64,000 bases of DNA from an uncultured Cohaesibacter sp. (GTDB lineage: Bacteria > Pseudomonadota > Alphaproteobacteria > Rhizobiales > Cohaesibacteraceae): NCBI RefSeq assembly GCF_963667045.1, contig NZ_OY762934.1, positions 3,663,501-3,727,500 of the forward strand. The letters run 5' to 3'. This document shows, in pieces, positions 55,089 through 63,864 of the stretch. Below the pieces are notes generated by a model. That model was not told where the DNA came from, made no database searches, and saw only the letters and a program-made list of their open reading frames with translations. Position 1 is the first letter of the stretch, and each line of letters starts with the position of its first letter. A program made the translations under genes and the position numbers.

Positions 55089-57110
55089 TCAATCAAGGTC
55101 GTCGGCGATGTCGGGTAGTTTGCCCAGCAGAACGGTGTCGGCACTGGCCGCGCGGTAGAATACCGCCGGTTTGCCGATGGGGGTTTCTACCTCGACCCAG
55201 CCGCCCTGATGGTGCTCACCACTCCAGATATGGATCCACTGGTCCGGTGGCAGATAGAGCTTGCGGCTGGTCGCGCCCTGCTCATAGACCGGAGCCACCA
55301 GCAGGTCGCGGCCGAAGAGATATTCATACATGACCTCATAGGAAAGGGCGTCGTCCTCGTAATGCATGAACAGCGGACGCTGAACCGGCATGCCGGTGAG
55401 GGTGTTCTCCATCATCGCAGATTTGATGTAGGGCTTCAGGTGGGTGAAGATCCTGGTCATGCGGGCGAGATGCAGCAGGGTTTCGGCATCGCTGTCGAAC
55501 TGGTGGTTGTCGGCGGGCCGGTTGCCTTCATGGGTGCGCATCATCGGGGTGAAAGCGGCCATTTCCGCCCAGCGCATGAACAGCTCCCTGTCGCGCTTCA
55601 TGCCGTGCAAGGTGGTGTAGCCGCCGATGTCTGAATGGTGGATGCCGTTGCCCAGCAGACCCGAGGACAGGGCGCCGTTGATCACCGATGGCATGCCATC
55701 ATCGATGTTCCAGTTGACGCACTGGTCGCCTGCCCACAATGTGTGGCAATAGCGCTGGATGCCGGTGTAGCCGGCGCGCATGAAGAACAGGATCTCGTCG
55801 GCCTTGCCAGCCTCCTCGATGGCTTCGTGGTTGATCTTGGCCCAGCGCCGCGGCCAGTCGTTATGTTCGATCTCGGCTGACTTGCCGTTGGCAAGCGAGC
55901 AGTCGGTCGGCAGATATTCGCCAAAGTCGGCCATCCAGCCATCAAGGCCGAAATCGATCATGTTGGTCTTGATGACGCCCTTGTACCATTCGCAGGCTTC
56001 CGGCTTTGTGAAATCGACGACGCCGCAATAGAACTCGCCGAAATCGACGACATATTTGGAGCCGTCAGCGTGGGTGGCCAGATAGCCCTTGGCTGCGGCC
56101 TCCTTGTAGAGCGGGAAGTCTTCCAGCACATAGGGATTGATGTAGCCAAGGAAGCGGATGCCATCGTGCTTCAATTCGTGGATCTTGGTGTCGAGGCCAG
56201 GATAGAGGTCGGGGTTCCACTGCCAGTCCCACTGCAGCCGTTTGCCGAAGGAGGTCATCTTGATGCCCTGCCAGTCCTGACACCAGGCGCCAGCCACCTT
56301 GACACCCGCTGCGCGGGCCTTCTGCAGCTTTTCAAGGGTGATGGCTGTGCCGCCCTGAATGCCGAGAATGACACCGTCCAGAACCCAGTCGGGCAATTCC
56401 GGCTGGGTGCCGAAGACGCCGGTGATGTTGTGAACAAGCGCCGGGAAGCTCTCTTCGCTGTCAAACAGCAGATAGTCCGGTATGGCCCAGCATTGCAGCT
56501 CGTGGAACGCCGCGTTGCGGAAGTCGAAGTCAGCATAGGCCGTGGTCTGCAAATGCACGAAATAGCGTTCTGAAGAGACAAAGCTCGGCTGCGGATAGTT
56601 GGTGTTGTAATAGTAACCGCCAGCGCGGTCTTTGACATCCGCCTGCCAGGTCACATAGGTCGACTTATTGCGGCCAACCCCCGGCTCTGATGTCCAGAGG
56701 GGGAAATTGTGACCCCTGAGATTGAAATAGGTGAGCTGTTCGCCGCAGCCGTAGATCTTTTCGTCCTTGTCTGCATCAAGGCGCAGCCAGATGCGGTTGA
56801 GCCCTTCGCGGGCATCGAGGAAATCAATGCGGAGACGTCCTTCCGGGGTCTCGCAGGCAAGAAGGGCAATCTGCAGTTCGCCTTCGTGGCGAAACTCGAT
56901 GCGAACGGCCTGATCTTCGCTCTTGAGCGCAAAGCAGCGGAGGGCGATGCGCTCGACGACATAGTCCCTGATGTCGAAATTGCCGCGATACATGTCGAAC
57001 ACGCCGTTGCCCATGCCAACAAACAGGCATGGCTCGCTGTGGCTGTGACGCAGCAGGACATGGCCTTTGTGCGAGAGCACGAAACCGGATTCGGATCTTT
57101 CGAATTTCAT
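55089..57110 (-). CDS. yihQ: Sulfoquinovosidase YihQ (glycoside hydrolase family 31)
   Basis: 673-aa GH31 retaining glycosidase that frees SQ from sulfoquinovosyl glycerides. Catalytic nucleophile Asp395 (GWMADFGEYLP) and acid/base Asp462 (WAGDQ) are present. The sulfonate-binding residues are kept: Gln278 (WCQDW), Arg291 and Trp294 (GKRLQW) and Tyr498 (HHSDIGGY). In E. coli YihQ, from memory, the same residues are 288, 301, 304, 405, 472 and 508, a constant shift of ten. Long stretches such as FPLWTSEPGVGRNKSTYVTW near 136-155 also match. No signal peptide is visible, so it acts inside the cell. It is the last gene of the leftward SQ operon; RBS GAGGGA. Confidence 0.94.
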   Translation of the reverse strand: MKFERSESGFVLSHKGHVLLRHSHSEPCLFVGMGNGVFDMYRGNFDIRDYVVERIALRCFALKSEDQAVRIEFRHEGELQIALLACETPEGRLRIDFLDAREGLNRIWLRLDADKDEKIYGCGEQLTYFNLRGHNFPLWTSEPGVGRNKSTYVTWQADVKDRAGGYYYNTNYPQPSFVSSERYFVHLQTTAYADFDFRNAAFHELQCWAIPDYLLFDSEESFPALVHNITGVFGTQPELPDWVLDGVILGIQGGTAITLEKLQKARAAGVKVAGAWCQDWQGIKMTSFGKRLQWDWQWNPDLYPGLDTKIHELKHDGIRFLGYINPYVLEDFPLYKEAAAKGYLATHADGSKYVVDFGEFYCGVVDFTKPEACEWYKGVIKTNMIDFGLDGWMADFGEYLPTDCSLANGKSAEIEHNDWPRRWAKINHEAIEEAGKADEILFFMRAGYTGIQRYCHTLWAGDQCVNWNIDDGMPSVINGALSSGLLGNGIHHSDIGGYTTLHGMKRDRELFMRWAEMAAFTPMMRTHEGNRPADNHQFDSDAETLLHLARMTRIFTHLKPYIKSAMMENTLTGMPVQRPLFMHYEDDALSYEVMYEYLFGRDLLVAPVYEQGATSRKLYLPPDQWIHIWSGEHHQGGWVEVETPIGKPAVFYRAASADTVLLGKLPDIADDLD

Positions 57111-57227
57111 GAGATTTTCCCTCGATCTGATCTTGTGAATTCGGAAAGCTCGATCAGAATTCAGAAGAGCAGCCAGGCAACACGGCAGGGACGGGAAGGG
57201 GTGCGTGGCACCCCTTCGCTTTTGGTG

Positions 57228-58280
57228 CTATTTTTCAGCGGTTGCGAACGCTGCATCGAGCTTGGTTTCGCAGGCCTTGATTTCGGTCTCGAAGCGATCA
57301 AGCCAAACCTTGCCGTCGTCGCCAGCGGTCTTGATGAAGAAGTCTTTGACAGGAGCCGTGGCGTCCTGGAAGGCTTTCTTCTCTGCCGGGGTCGGCGTGT
57401 AGATGGTGCCGCCAGCCTTGCGGAAGGTCTCATAGGCGTCAAATTCCTTCCACTTCGGATAGACGCGCAGGAACTGGTTCTGAGCGGCGATGCCGTCGAT
57501 GACCACCCGCTTCAGCTCTTCGGGGAAGGAATTGAAGCGTTCGTTGTTCATCACCCAGACGCCACCCATGTAGGCATGACCGTCGAGGATGATGTATTTG
57601 AGGCTCTCCTCGAACTTCATGGTGGTGATATCGACGATGCCGTTCTTGGTGCCGTCAACAACGCCGGTGGAGAGCGCCGTGTAGACTTCCGGCCAGGAAA
57701 TCGGGGTCGGAGCACCGCCAAGCGACTTGACCAGTTCCTGCTGGATCGGAGCGGGCACGGTGCGGATCTTCAGGCCCTTGATGTCGTCCGGTGACTTGAC
57801 CTGCTTGTTGGTGGTGGCAAAGTTGCGCCAGCCGCCGGAGTTGGACACCATCATCAGGCGCAGGTTGCCGGTTGTTTCCAACACGTGCTTACGCACGTCG
57901 GCGAGGAAATCCTCGTTGTCATAGACGCATTCGGCCACACGGTCGTCGCGCAGCATGTAGGGCAGGTCGAACGCGCCGACCGGGCCCCAATAGTTGGCCA
58001 GTTCCGGAATGGTGGTCTGGAAATAGTCGAAGATGCCAGACTGTACGCCAGAGAGGCACTCACGAGCGTTGCCGCAGAGCTGTCCGCTCGGGAAGATCTC
58101 GACCTCGATGGCGCCGTTGGAGTGGTTTTCGACAAAATTCTTGAATACCAGCAGCGACTGATGGTTGTAGCTGTCCGGGTTGGTCACATGGGGGACCGTC
58201 AGTTTGTAGTCTGCGGCTTGCGCTGCGGCGGAAAGGAAACCTGCGGTCAACAGGGACAGTCCGAGTGCCTTGATAGTCAT
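57228..58280 (-). CDS. TRAP transporter periplasmic binding protein (DctP type), probable SQ/SQ-glycoside receptor
   Basis: 350-aa solute receptor with a clean signal peptide (LGLSLLTAGFLSAAAQA-A). DctP-family landmarks: VTNPDSYNHQSLLVFKNFVE near 34, EIFPSGQLCGNARECLSGVQ, the conserved arginine in GLKIRTVPAP near 172, and PTPISWPEVYTALSTGVVDG near 191-210. The ligand-binding Arg normally salt-bridges a carboxylate and could equally hold a sulfonate. Together with the two membrane subunits upstream it lies between the isomerase and yihQ genes in one operon, so the ligand should be SQ or sulfoquinovosyl glycerol. RBS GGAGGT. Confidence 0.86.
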   Translation of the reverse strand: MTIKALGLSLLTAGFLSAAAQAADYKLTVPHVTNPDSYNHQSLLVFKNFVENHSNGAIEVEIFPSGQLCGNARECLSGVQSGIFDYFQTTIPELANYWGPVGAFDLPYMLRDDRVAECVYDNEDFLADVRKHVLETTGNLRLMMVSNSGGWRNFATTNKQVKSPDDIKGLKIRTVPAPIQQELVKSLGGAPTPISWPEVYTALSTGVVDGTKNGIVDITTMKFEESLKYIILDGHAYMGGVWVMNNERFNSFPEELKRVVIDGIAAQNQFLRVYPKWKEFDAYETFRKAGGTIYTPTPAEKKAFQDATAPVKDFFIKTAGDDGKVWLDRFETEIKACETKLDAAFATAEK

Positions 58281-58355
58281 GAGTTACCTCCACTGGTAAG
58301 TTTTTCGTCGGCAATGCTTCCTCTGGTCATTGCCGACCTCCTCCAAAAAACCCGC

Positions 58356-59645
58356 TCACATCATGCCAAGCAGTTTCGGCAAGCCGATAACGAGTGGCGG
58401 GAAGAACGAAATCAGAAAGATCACAACGGCTTCAGCCAACAGGAACGGGATGATCGCCTTGGAGATTTTCTGCAGGGGGACGCCGGACACGCCGGACGCC
58501 ACGAAGAGCACGAGGCCCATCGGCGGGGTCGCCAGCCCGATGGACAGGTTGACCACCATGACGACACCGAAATGGATCGGGTCGACGCCCACGTTGGTCA
58601 TGATCGGGGCCAGAATAGGTGCAAAGATCAGGATTGCCGGTCCGGCATCAAGGAACATTCCCACGACGAACAAGAAGATGTTCATGATGAAGAACAGGAT
58701 ATAGGGGTTGTCGGACACCGAATAGAAGAAAGTGGTGATGTGCTTGGCGATACCCGACAGCGAGATGGCCGAAGCAAAGCCGCTGGCGGCTGCCACGATG
58801 ATCAGGATGGCACCGGCATTGATGGCGATGCGCACGAACATCGGGAAGACGTCTTTGAGCTTGAGCAGGCGCATGATGAAGACCGACAGGATGCAGGCAT
58901 AGAACACCGCAACGGCGGCTGCCTCGGTCGGCGTGAAGATGCCGCCATAGATGCCGCCCAGAATGATGACCGGGGTCAGCAGTGGCAGGATGGCGGCCTT
59001 GAAGGCTGCCCTGCGTTCGGCGCGCGGGGCGCGTTCAAACTGTTCGACGGCCGGATATTTCTTGATCTGCCAGCGGTTTATGATCATCAGGGCGACGCAC
59101 AGGATGAGCCCAGGCACGATACCGGATATGAACATGGCTGCAACCGAGGTGTTCATCACGAAGGCATAGATCAGCATGATGCCGCTGGGTGGAATGATGG
59201 TGCCCAGAACGGTGGCCGCCGCCGTGATTGCCGCGGCATAGGTGCGGTCATATTTGTAGCGCTCCATCTCCGGGATCATCATGTTGCCGATGGCAGAGGT
59301 CGCCGCGACCGATGAACCGGTAAGAGCGCCGAACAGGGTTGCTGAAATGATCACCACATGTCCCAGCCCGCCGCGATAATGCTGCACCATCTTCTGGGAG
59401 AAGCTGATGATGCGGCTGGTGATACCGCCATTGACCATGAACTCGCCTGCCAGCATGAAGAAGGGCAGGGCCAGCAGCAGGAAATTGTCCATCCCAGCAT
59501 AGAGGCGCTGGTAGAGCATGTTCATGAACAGAACCTTGTCCGCCTGTAGGAGCGCAATCGCCGGAGACAGGCCGAGCGCAAACAAGACCGGAACGCCGAT
59601 GACCAGAAGGATCAGGAAATAAACGGCAAAGATTGGAGAAACCAT
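58356..59645 (-). CDS. dctM: TRAP transporter large permease (DctM type)
   Basis: 429-aa membrane protein with about twelve hydrophobic spans, the ion-coupled transport subunit. Recognisable DctM segments: LALPFFMLAGEFMVNGGITSR near 56-77, SATLFGALTGSSVAATSAIGNMMIPEM near 101-127, PPSGIMLIYAF, and the C-terminal GLATPPMGLVLFVASGVSGVP near 374. It lies 75 nt from the binding-protein gene and 30 nt from the small permease gene in the SQ operon. RBS AAGGA. Confidence 0.9.
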   Translation of the reverse strand: MVSPIFAVYFLILLVIGVPVLFALGLSPAIALLQADKVLFMNMLYQRLYAGMDNFLLLALPFFMLAGEFMVNGGITSRIISFSQKMVQHYRGGLGHVVIISATLFGALTGSSVAATSAIGNMMIPEMERYKYDRTYAAAITAAATVLGTIIPPSGIMLIYAFVMNTSVAAMFISGIVPGLILCVALMIINRWQIKKYPAVEQFERAPRAERRAAFKAAILPLLTPVIILGGIYGGIFTPTEAAAVAVFYACILSVFIMRLLKLKDVFPMFVRIAINAGAILIIVAAASGFASAISLSGIAKHITTFFYSVSDNPYILFFIMNIFLFVVGMFLDAGPAILIFAPILAPIMTNVGVDPIHFGVVMVVNLSIGLATPPMGLVLFVASGVSGVPLQKISKAIIPFLLAEAVVIFLISFFPPLVIGLPKLLGMM

Positions 59646-59675
59646 AACTATTTTCCTTGTTTACGTCCTTGCCGT

Positions 59676-60200
59676 TCAGGCTTTGGGCGCGTCTTCAGCA
59701 GGGGTGTAATGGAAAAATTGGCGCAGCTCGGAAACGATCTTCTGCAGGGCCGACAGCAGGGTGATGGCCATCAGAAGTGGCGGAGCGATGTAGATCACAT
59801 TCATCTTGATTGGCAGACTGTCGGCGTTGCTGTTGCCGCGCAGGAAGAAGTCATAGCCAAACTTGATCCAGACCAGAAAGGTCAGGATGGCAATGATGTG
59901 AATGACAACCATCAGCAGATGGCGGATGCGGGTGCCGTGCAGGGCGTCGAGCAGGAAGGTCATGGCGATATTCCTGTCCTGCAGATAGATCAGCGGCAGG
60001 CAGAGATAGGTCATGTAGATCATCAGGAAGCGCGAGGCCTCGTCGGTCCAGCTCAGCGGCATGTTCAGGATGTAGCGGAAAAGGACCTGCAGCAGCACGA
60101 CGATGGTCATGATGACCAGCATCAGGCCGCCGACCCAGCTGCCGACCTTGCTCAGAGGCGAATTGATGGTGTTGAGGCCTTTTTCGAGTGTTGCCAACAT
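59676..60200 (-). CDS. dctQ: TRAP transporter small permease (DctQ type)
   Basis: 174-aa membrane protein with four hydrophobic spans, typical of DctQ. The family signature appears as VLLQVLFRYILNMPLSWTDEASRFLMIYMTYL (split over residues 35-66; the key motif is LSWTDEASRF), followed by HGTRIRHLLMV. It pairs with DctM. The gene starts 74 nt after the isomerase gene with AGGA before its ATG. Confidence 0.88.
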   Translation of the reverse strand: MLATLEKGLNTINSPLSKVGSWVGGLMLVIMTIVVLLQVLFRYILNMPLSWTDEASRFLMIYMTYLCLPLIYLQDRNIAMTFLLDALHGTRIRHLLMVVIHIIAILTFLVWIKFGYDFFLRGNSNADSLPIKMNVIYIAPPLLMAITLLSALQKIVSELRQFFHYTPAEDAPKA

Positions 60201-60274
60201 GGTTGCAATTCCTGTTTTGAAGAAACCCGGACGATGGGCGCTGGCGGATCGATCCGCCAGACGCGTTGGCAGTG

Positions 60275-61621
60275 TCAGGTAAGCTCGACCACTTCGATGC
60301 CAAGTCGTTTGGCGATCGCGCGCATGACCGGGCGATGGTCGCCATAGGTCAGGGCGGTGTGGTGTTCGAGGCCTTCGGAAATCATGCGGTCAAGGAACTC
60401 TGCGACCGGGATGTCTGGTCTGGCGGTACCGGCTGTGCCGGAAAAGGCCAGAGGTGCCTTGATCATCTCGGCGCCAGCCAGAATGAGGCGCAGCTTTTCA
60501 TGACCCTGCGAGAAGCGGGCAATGGTGATCCGTCCCGGCTTCAGGGCAAATTCCGACAACAGCGGCAGTTTGCGGTTGGAATGGATGGTGCCCTGGATCG
60601 GCTGGTCACGGTCGGCCATGTCGATGGGAGCCTGTCCGCAATGCCAGAAGACGACGGTATCGTCATGGGTGTTGACGTCGACCAGGTCGGTGTTGAAGAC
60701 ACTGCCGCCGGATGCGTTCTGCAGAACCAGAGAGGTGAGGACGCCGAGCATGTCGGCCTCGCAACCGCCGGGGGTGCGGTCTTCGTTGAGCAGGGCAAGA
60801 GCCCCGCAGGCCGCGCAGCCATATTCGGTAAAGAAGTCCGGCCAGCACCGGACGGCAACGCCTTTGTAACCCTTGGTGTCGGCTTCCTGACGCAGCTTGG
60901 AATAGACCTTGAGGGTCTTGCGGGTAGCGTCCTGATCGAGGTCTGCAAGATTGGGGAAGTCCTTGGCGCGGCGTTCGTAGGGGGCATCGGCGACCGAGTC
61001 AGGCAGCTCCTTGACTTCGCCGATGAAGTCGAGAATCGGCGTCTGGTCCACTTCCACACCGAAGGCGGCCTTGAGCTGGTCCGCCTTGAAGTTGCACGCA
61101 TCAAAGCCGTCGGGATGATGGCCGACAAGCTTGATTTTGGCACCCTTGAGATCGGACACCACGGCACCGGCACGGGCCAGTACCATCAGTTGTTGCTGTG
61201 CTGCCTGACTGTCGGGGTCATCGTGAATATAGTCGATGGCCAGATCGTTGCGGCTCAGCGCGTGGCTTGCAAGGTTGACGCCGCAGAAGGAGTTGAGGCG
61301 CAGGCGCCCGCCGGTGCGGGCTTCGGGGAAAGACCACATGACGAGTGGGGCATCGATCTGTTTGCCCAGTTCCACGGTCATGGTTGCATCGGTAAAGGTG
61401 ACCTGCAACAGCAGCAGCATGTCGAGCTTCTGCTTCTTGAGGTCCGGCAGGGCCGAGAGTACGGCATCGGCATCAAACAGCAATTCCGGCTTGCCGATGA
61501 GCTCCACGTCAAGCTTTTCAAGAGCTTGCCATGCCTTGGCGAGAATTTCTTCCGCATAGGGAACATCAAAAGTCGGCCTGCCAAGAGCGACAACACCGAC
61601 GCACGGTTTTTGAACGGACAT
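60275..61621 (-). CDS. Fucose-isomerase-like protein, probable sulfoquinovose isomerase
   Basis: 448-aa protein of the L-fucose/L-arabinose isomerase superfamily. The N-terminal half has alternating alpha/beta layout (VGVVALGRPTFDV, DMLLLLQVTFTDA). The C-terminal half has probable metal ligands Glu288 (GGCEADMLG), Asp315 (LVDVNTHDD) and His327 (FWHCGQAP). It opens the leftward operon with dctQMP and yihQ (RBS GGAGGT). A step from SQ to SF is required by the kinase downstream, and no YihS-like (AGE-fold) isomerase is in the region, so this protein is the natural candidate. I recall SqvD-type SQ isomerases being of this superfamily, but could not check. Other deoxy-sugar isomerisation is possible. 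Confidence 0.8.
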   Translation of the reverse strand: MSVQKPCVGVVALGRPTFDVPYAEEILAKAWQALEKLDVELIGKPELLFDADAVLSALPDLKKQKLDMLLLLQVTFTDATMTVELGKQIDAPLVMWSFPEARTGGRLRLNSFCGVNLASHALSRNDLAIDYIHDDPDSQAAQQQLMVLARAGAVVSDLKGAKIKLVGHHPDGFDACNFKADQLKAAFGVEVDQTPILDFIGEVKELPDSVADAPYERRAKDFPNLADLDQDATRKTLKVYSKLRQEADTKGYKGVAVRCWPDFFTEYGCAACGALALLNEDRTPGGCEADMLGVLTSLVLQNASGGSVFNTDLVDVNTHDDTVVFWHCGQAPIDMADRDQPIQGTIHSNRKLPLLSEFALKPGRITIARFSQGHEKLRLILAGAEMIKAPLAFSGTAGTARPDIPVAEFLDRMISEGLEHHTALTYGDHRPVMRAIAKRLGIEVVELT

Positions 61622-62102
61622 CTATTACCTCCACAGTCCCGTCAGCGGCGTTATCTGAAGTCCATTGCGATGGGCCGGTCAGACTCGATACCTCCCAATA
61701 CCGATGCTGTCAGGAATTTCGTTACTGATCACAATAAGTCGATAAACGATCATGAGCCATAAGTATAACTACTTAAAATTGATTATTTCACACAAAAAAG
61801 ATCAAGAACGAAGTCAAAAATGTTTGTTATTTTACATTTGCGATCACTTGACCTGTCGTTTTTATGTCAGGGTGAGCATTTGCAAGCCTGCATTTGAACG
61901 TTTTCGCATAAAACCGGGCTTGTTACGATCCATAAATATGCGCATGGCGGGCAATCTTGGCAGGTTGCTTGCGGGGTGCCGTAGGGGCCGCTCTGCAATG
62001 CTGCTTAAATCTTTCCTAACAGAAGCGGGGTAAGCTTCGGAACCTGACAGGGCGGGACATTGCGGCCTTGGATCATCATCCGGCGAGCCAGAGGAGGCGA
62101 AC
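61622..62102. other. Promoter region of the leftward SQ operon and of the polymerase-like gene
   Basis: 481 nt, AT-rich between 61740 and 61860, without a supported gene. Weak variants of the cluster's heptamer occur: CGATCAT at 61747-61753, AGATCAA at 61799-61805 and CGATCAC at 61841-61847. No perfect CGMTCAA copy is present, so control by the same regulator is possible but less certain. A strong AGGAGG site ends the region at 62093-62098. Confidence 0.45.
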
Positions 62103-62128
62103 ATTCGGTCACTTGTTGCTCCGGCACT

Positions 62129-62188
62129 CCATTTGTCTGGCCATTTGTCTGGCCATTTGTCCGGCCATTTGTCTAGCCATTCGTCTGG
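62129..62188 (+). repeat. Five tandem 12-bp repeats
   Basis: Units ccatttgtctgg, ccatttgtctgg, ccatttgtccgg, ccatttgtctag and ccattcgtctgg run without a gap from 62129 to 62188. Because the unit is a multiple of three, changes in copy number would not shift the reading frame. In the polymerase-like frame each unit encodes H-L/S-S-G/S. Confidence 0.9.
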
Positions 62189-63689
62189 TCATTCTGCCTC
62201 AGATGCGGGTGACGGGCAGACGATCCGTGAAGACACGGCGCTTGGTGCCTTCGAGCATCTGCTCGTCTATATACTCTGTATCACGCTGACGGTCGTTCCG
62301 TTGGTGTTGCATTTTGTCAGCCCTATCCTTGCCATTGCTAGTCAGGTTTTGCTGACAACGGGCGTTGCGCTGTTCTTTACGCCCTATGCGCCGCTTGTCG
62401 TGGTGTTTTCCCTGTTGTTCCAGAATCTGTTCATCTCGATGCTCTCGGGCTATCTGGTGACCAAAAACGACTACAATTTCGTACGCGGCTATAACTTCTT
62501 TACGATCGTGATTCTCTGGCTGTGGCTGTTCGGGCATTATGTCATGAACTGGCGTAGCATGGGCCGACAGATCAACCGGATCATGCTGGTGTGTCTCATC
62601 GGCTTTGGTCTGATCGGCGTCTATTTCATGCTTGGAATGGCCAAAAATCCGGCTGCCGCGATTGTCTATCTGCGCAACATCATCACGCCGCTGCTGATTT
62701 TCCAGATTTTCTTTCTGGCAACTCTCAAGCGCCAAGTGCCAATGGTGCCGTTTTTCACGATCCTGTCGGTCATCGTGATCGTGATGGGCTATATAGAAAT
62801 GTCGGATCGCCGGTTGTGGCTGGATCTGACCAACGGCTGGACCTTGTGGGAGTTTTCCAACCGGGAAGCGATGCTCAATCTGGTGGCCGACAAGTCGGCG
62901 CGGACAACGGGGCAGTTCATCACCGGCATTCTCGATCTGATGAAGGTCCAGTTTCTGAACACGCCGCTTCTTGGCGATTTCAAGCTGATAATCCTCCGCA
63001 TGAACGGTCCCAATGGTCATGCGATCAGCTACTCCTATGTGCTGATGTTCCTCTGTATTCTGATGCTGACCAACCGGCGCTGGTATCTGGCGGTGCTCAT
63101 GGTGCCGCTGTTGCTGATGGCCAGTGCCAAGGGGGCGCTGATCATGGGGATTTTGGCTTTTTGTGCTCTGATTGCCCGGCGGCTGTTCGGGGCGGTCTTT
63201 GCACTGGTTTCTCTGGTTGGTGTGCTGCTTGCCTATATTGCGCTTGGCATCGTGACGGGATTGCAGATCGGCGATTTCCATGTGCTCGGTTTCATGGGCG
63301 GGGTCTATAACTTTCTGTCCAATCCGGTCGGGGAGGGCATGGGGGCCGTGGGTAACCTGTTGACCAATTTCAACAAGCTTGACTGGTCGGCCTATCAGCA
63401 TGCGGGCCGGACGCCGGTTGCCATGGAAAGTGCTGTTGGGGTGCTGTTGCAGCAAATGGGGGTTGCCACGTTCGGTCTGATTGCCGTTTACATCTGGATC
63501 GCATTCCAGACCTACAGGGTTTCCTTCGTCAGCCGCGTCAATCTGCATTCGATTGCCTGCTTCATCACTCTGGTCGCTGTTGTGAATGGCATCTTTCAGG
63601 AAGAAGCGATCTTTTCCCCTTTGGCACTGGGTCTGATTATGGGGCTCAATGGTTATATTCTGGGTATGGCAAATAAATCCAGCAACTAA
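62133..63689 (+). CDS. O-antigen ligase/polymerase-like membrane protein
   Basis: About 518 aa with ten or more hydrophobic spans; the layout and the large polar loop near residues 230-300 (with the SYVLMFLCILML span beyond) resemble Wzy/WaaL-type polysaccharide polymerases and ligases, though no diagnostic motif is firm. The start is unusual: there is no ATG. The first TTG (62133) and several further TTGs lie within the 12-bp repeats, which encode a repeated SGHL peptide. A strong AGGAGG at 62093-62098 is followed after 4 nt by an in-frame ATT (62103), so a non-standard start there is possible. The gene stands alone; no glycosyltransferase is adjacent. Confidence 0.6.
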   Translation: MSGHLSGHLSGHLSSHSSGHSASDAGDGQTIREDTALGAFEHLLVYILCITLTVVPLVLHFVSPILAIASQVLLTTGVALFFTPYAPLVVVFSLLFQNLFISMLSGYLVTKNDYNFVRGYNFFTIVILWLWLFGHYVMNWRSMGRQINRIMLVCLIGFGLIGVYFMLGMAKNPAAAIVYLRNIITPLLIFQIFFLATLKRQVPMVPFFTILSVIVIVMGYIEMSDRRLWLDLTNGWTLWEFSNREAMLNLVADKSARTTGQFITGILDLMKVQFLNTPLLGDFKLIILRMNGPNGHAISYSYVLMFLCILMLTNRRWYLAVLMVPLLLMASAKGALIMGILAFCALIARRLFGAVFALVSLVGVLLAYIALGIVTGLQIGDFHVLGFMGGVYNFLSNPVGEGMGAVGNLLTNFNKLDWSAYQHAGRTPVAMESAVGVLLQQMGVATFGLIAVYIWIAFQTYRVSFVSRVNLHSIACFITLVAVVNGIFQEEAIFSPLALGLIMGLNGYILGMANKSSN

Positions 63690-63864
63690 TCATGATTAAA
63701 TTTTGTCCCATTCGTGATAATATTGAAAATTTTCTTCCTATATATGGTATATATTATTCTGATTAATTCTATAGTTTTATTTTTGTTTTGTTCTATTTTG
63801 TTTATTAATATTATTAACTTCTGCGTGTCGTAATACTTTCCGATAGTTCGATCGGGGTTTGGAC

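Noticed and set aside
57885..59315. 476-codon plus-strand frame rich in Asp, His and Gln
   Set aside because: It lies opposite the TRAP binding-protein and DctM genes, whose families are clear; the composition is typical of antisense reading of membrane-protein codons.
62199..63548. 449-codon minus-strand frame opposite the polymerase-like gene
   Set aside because: Gln/His/Asp-rich translation without motifs, the typical mirror image of a hydrophobic protein.
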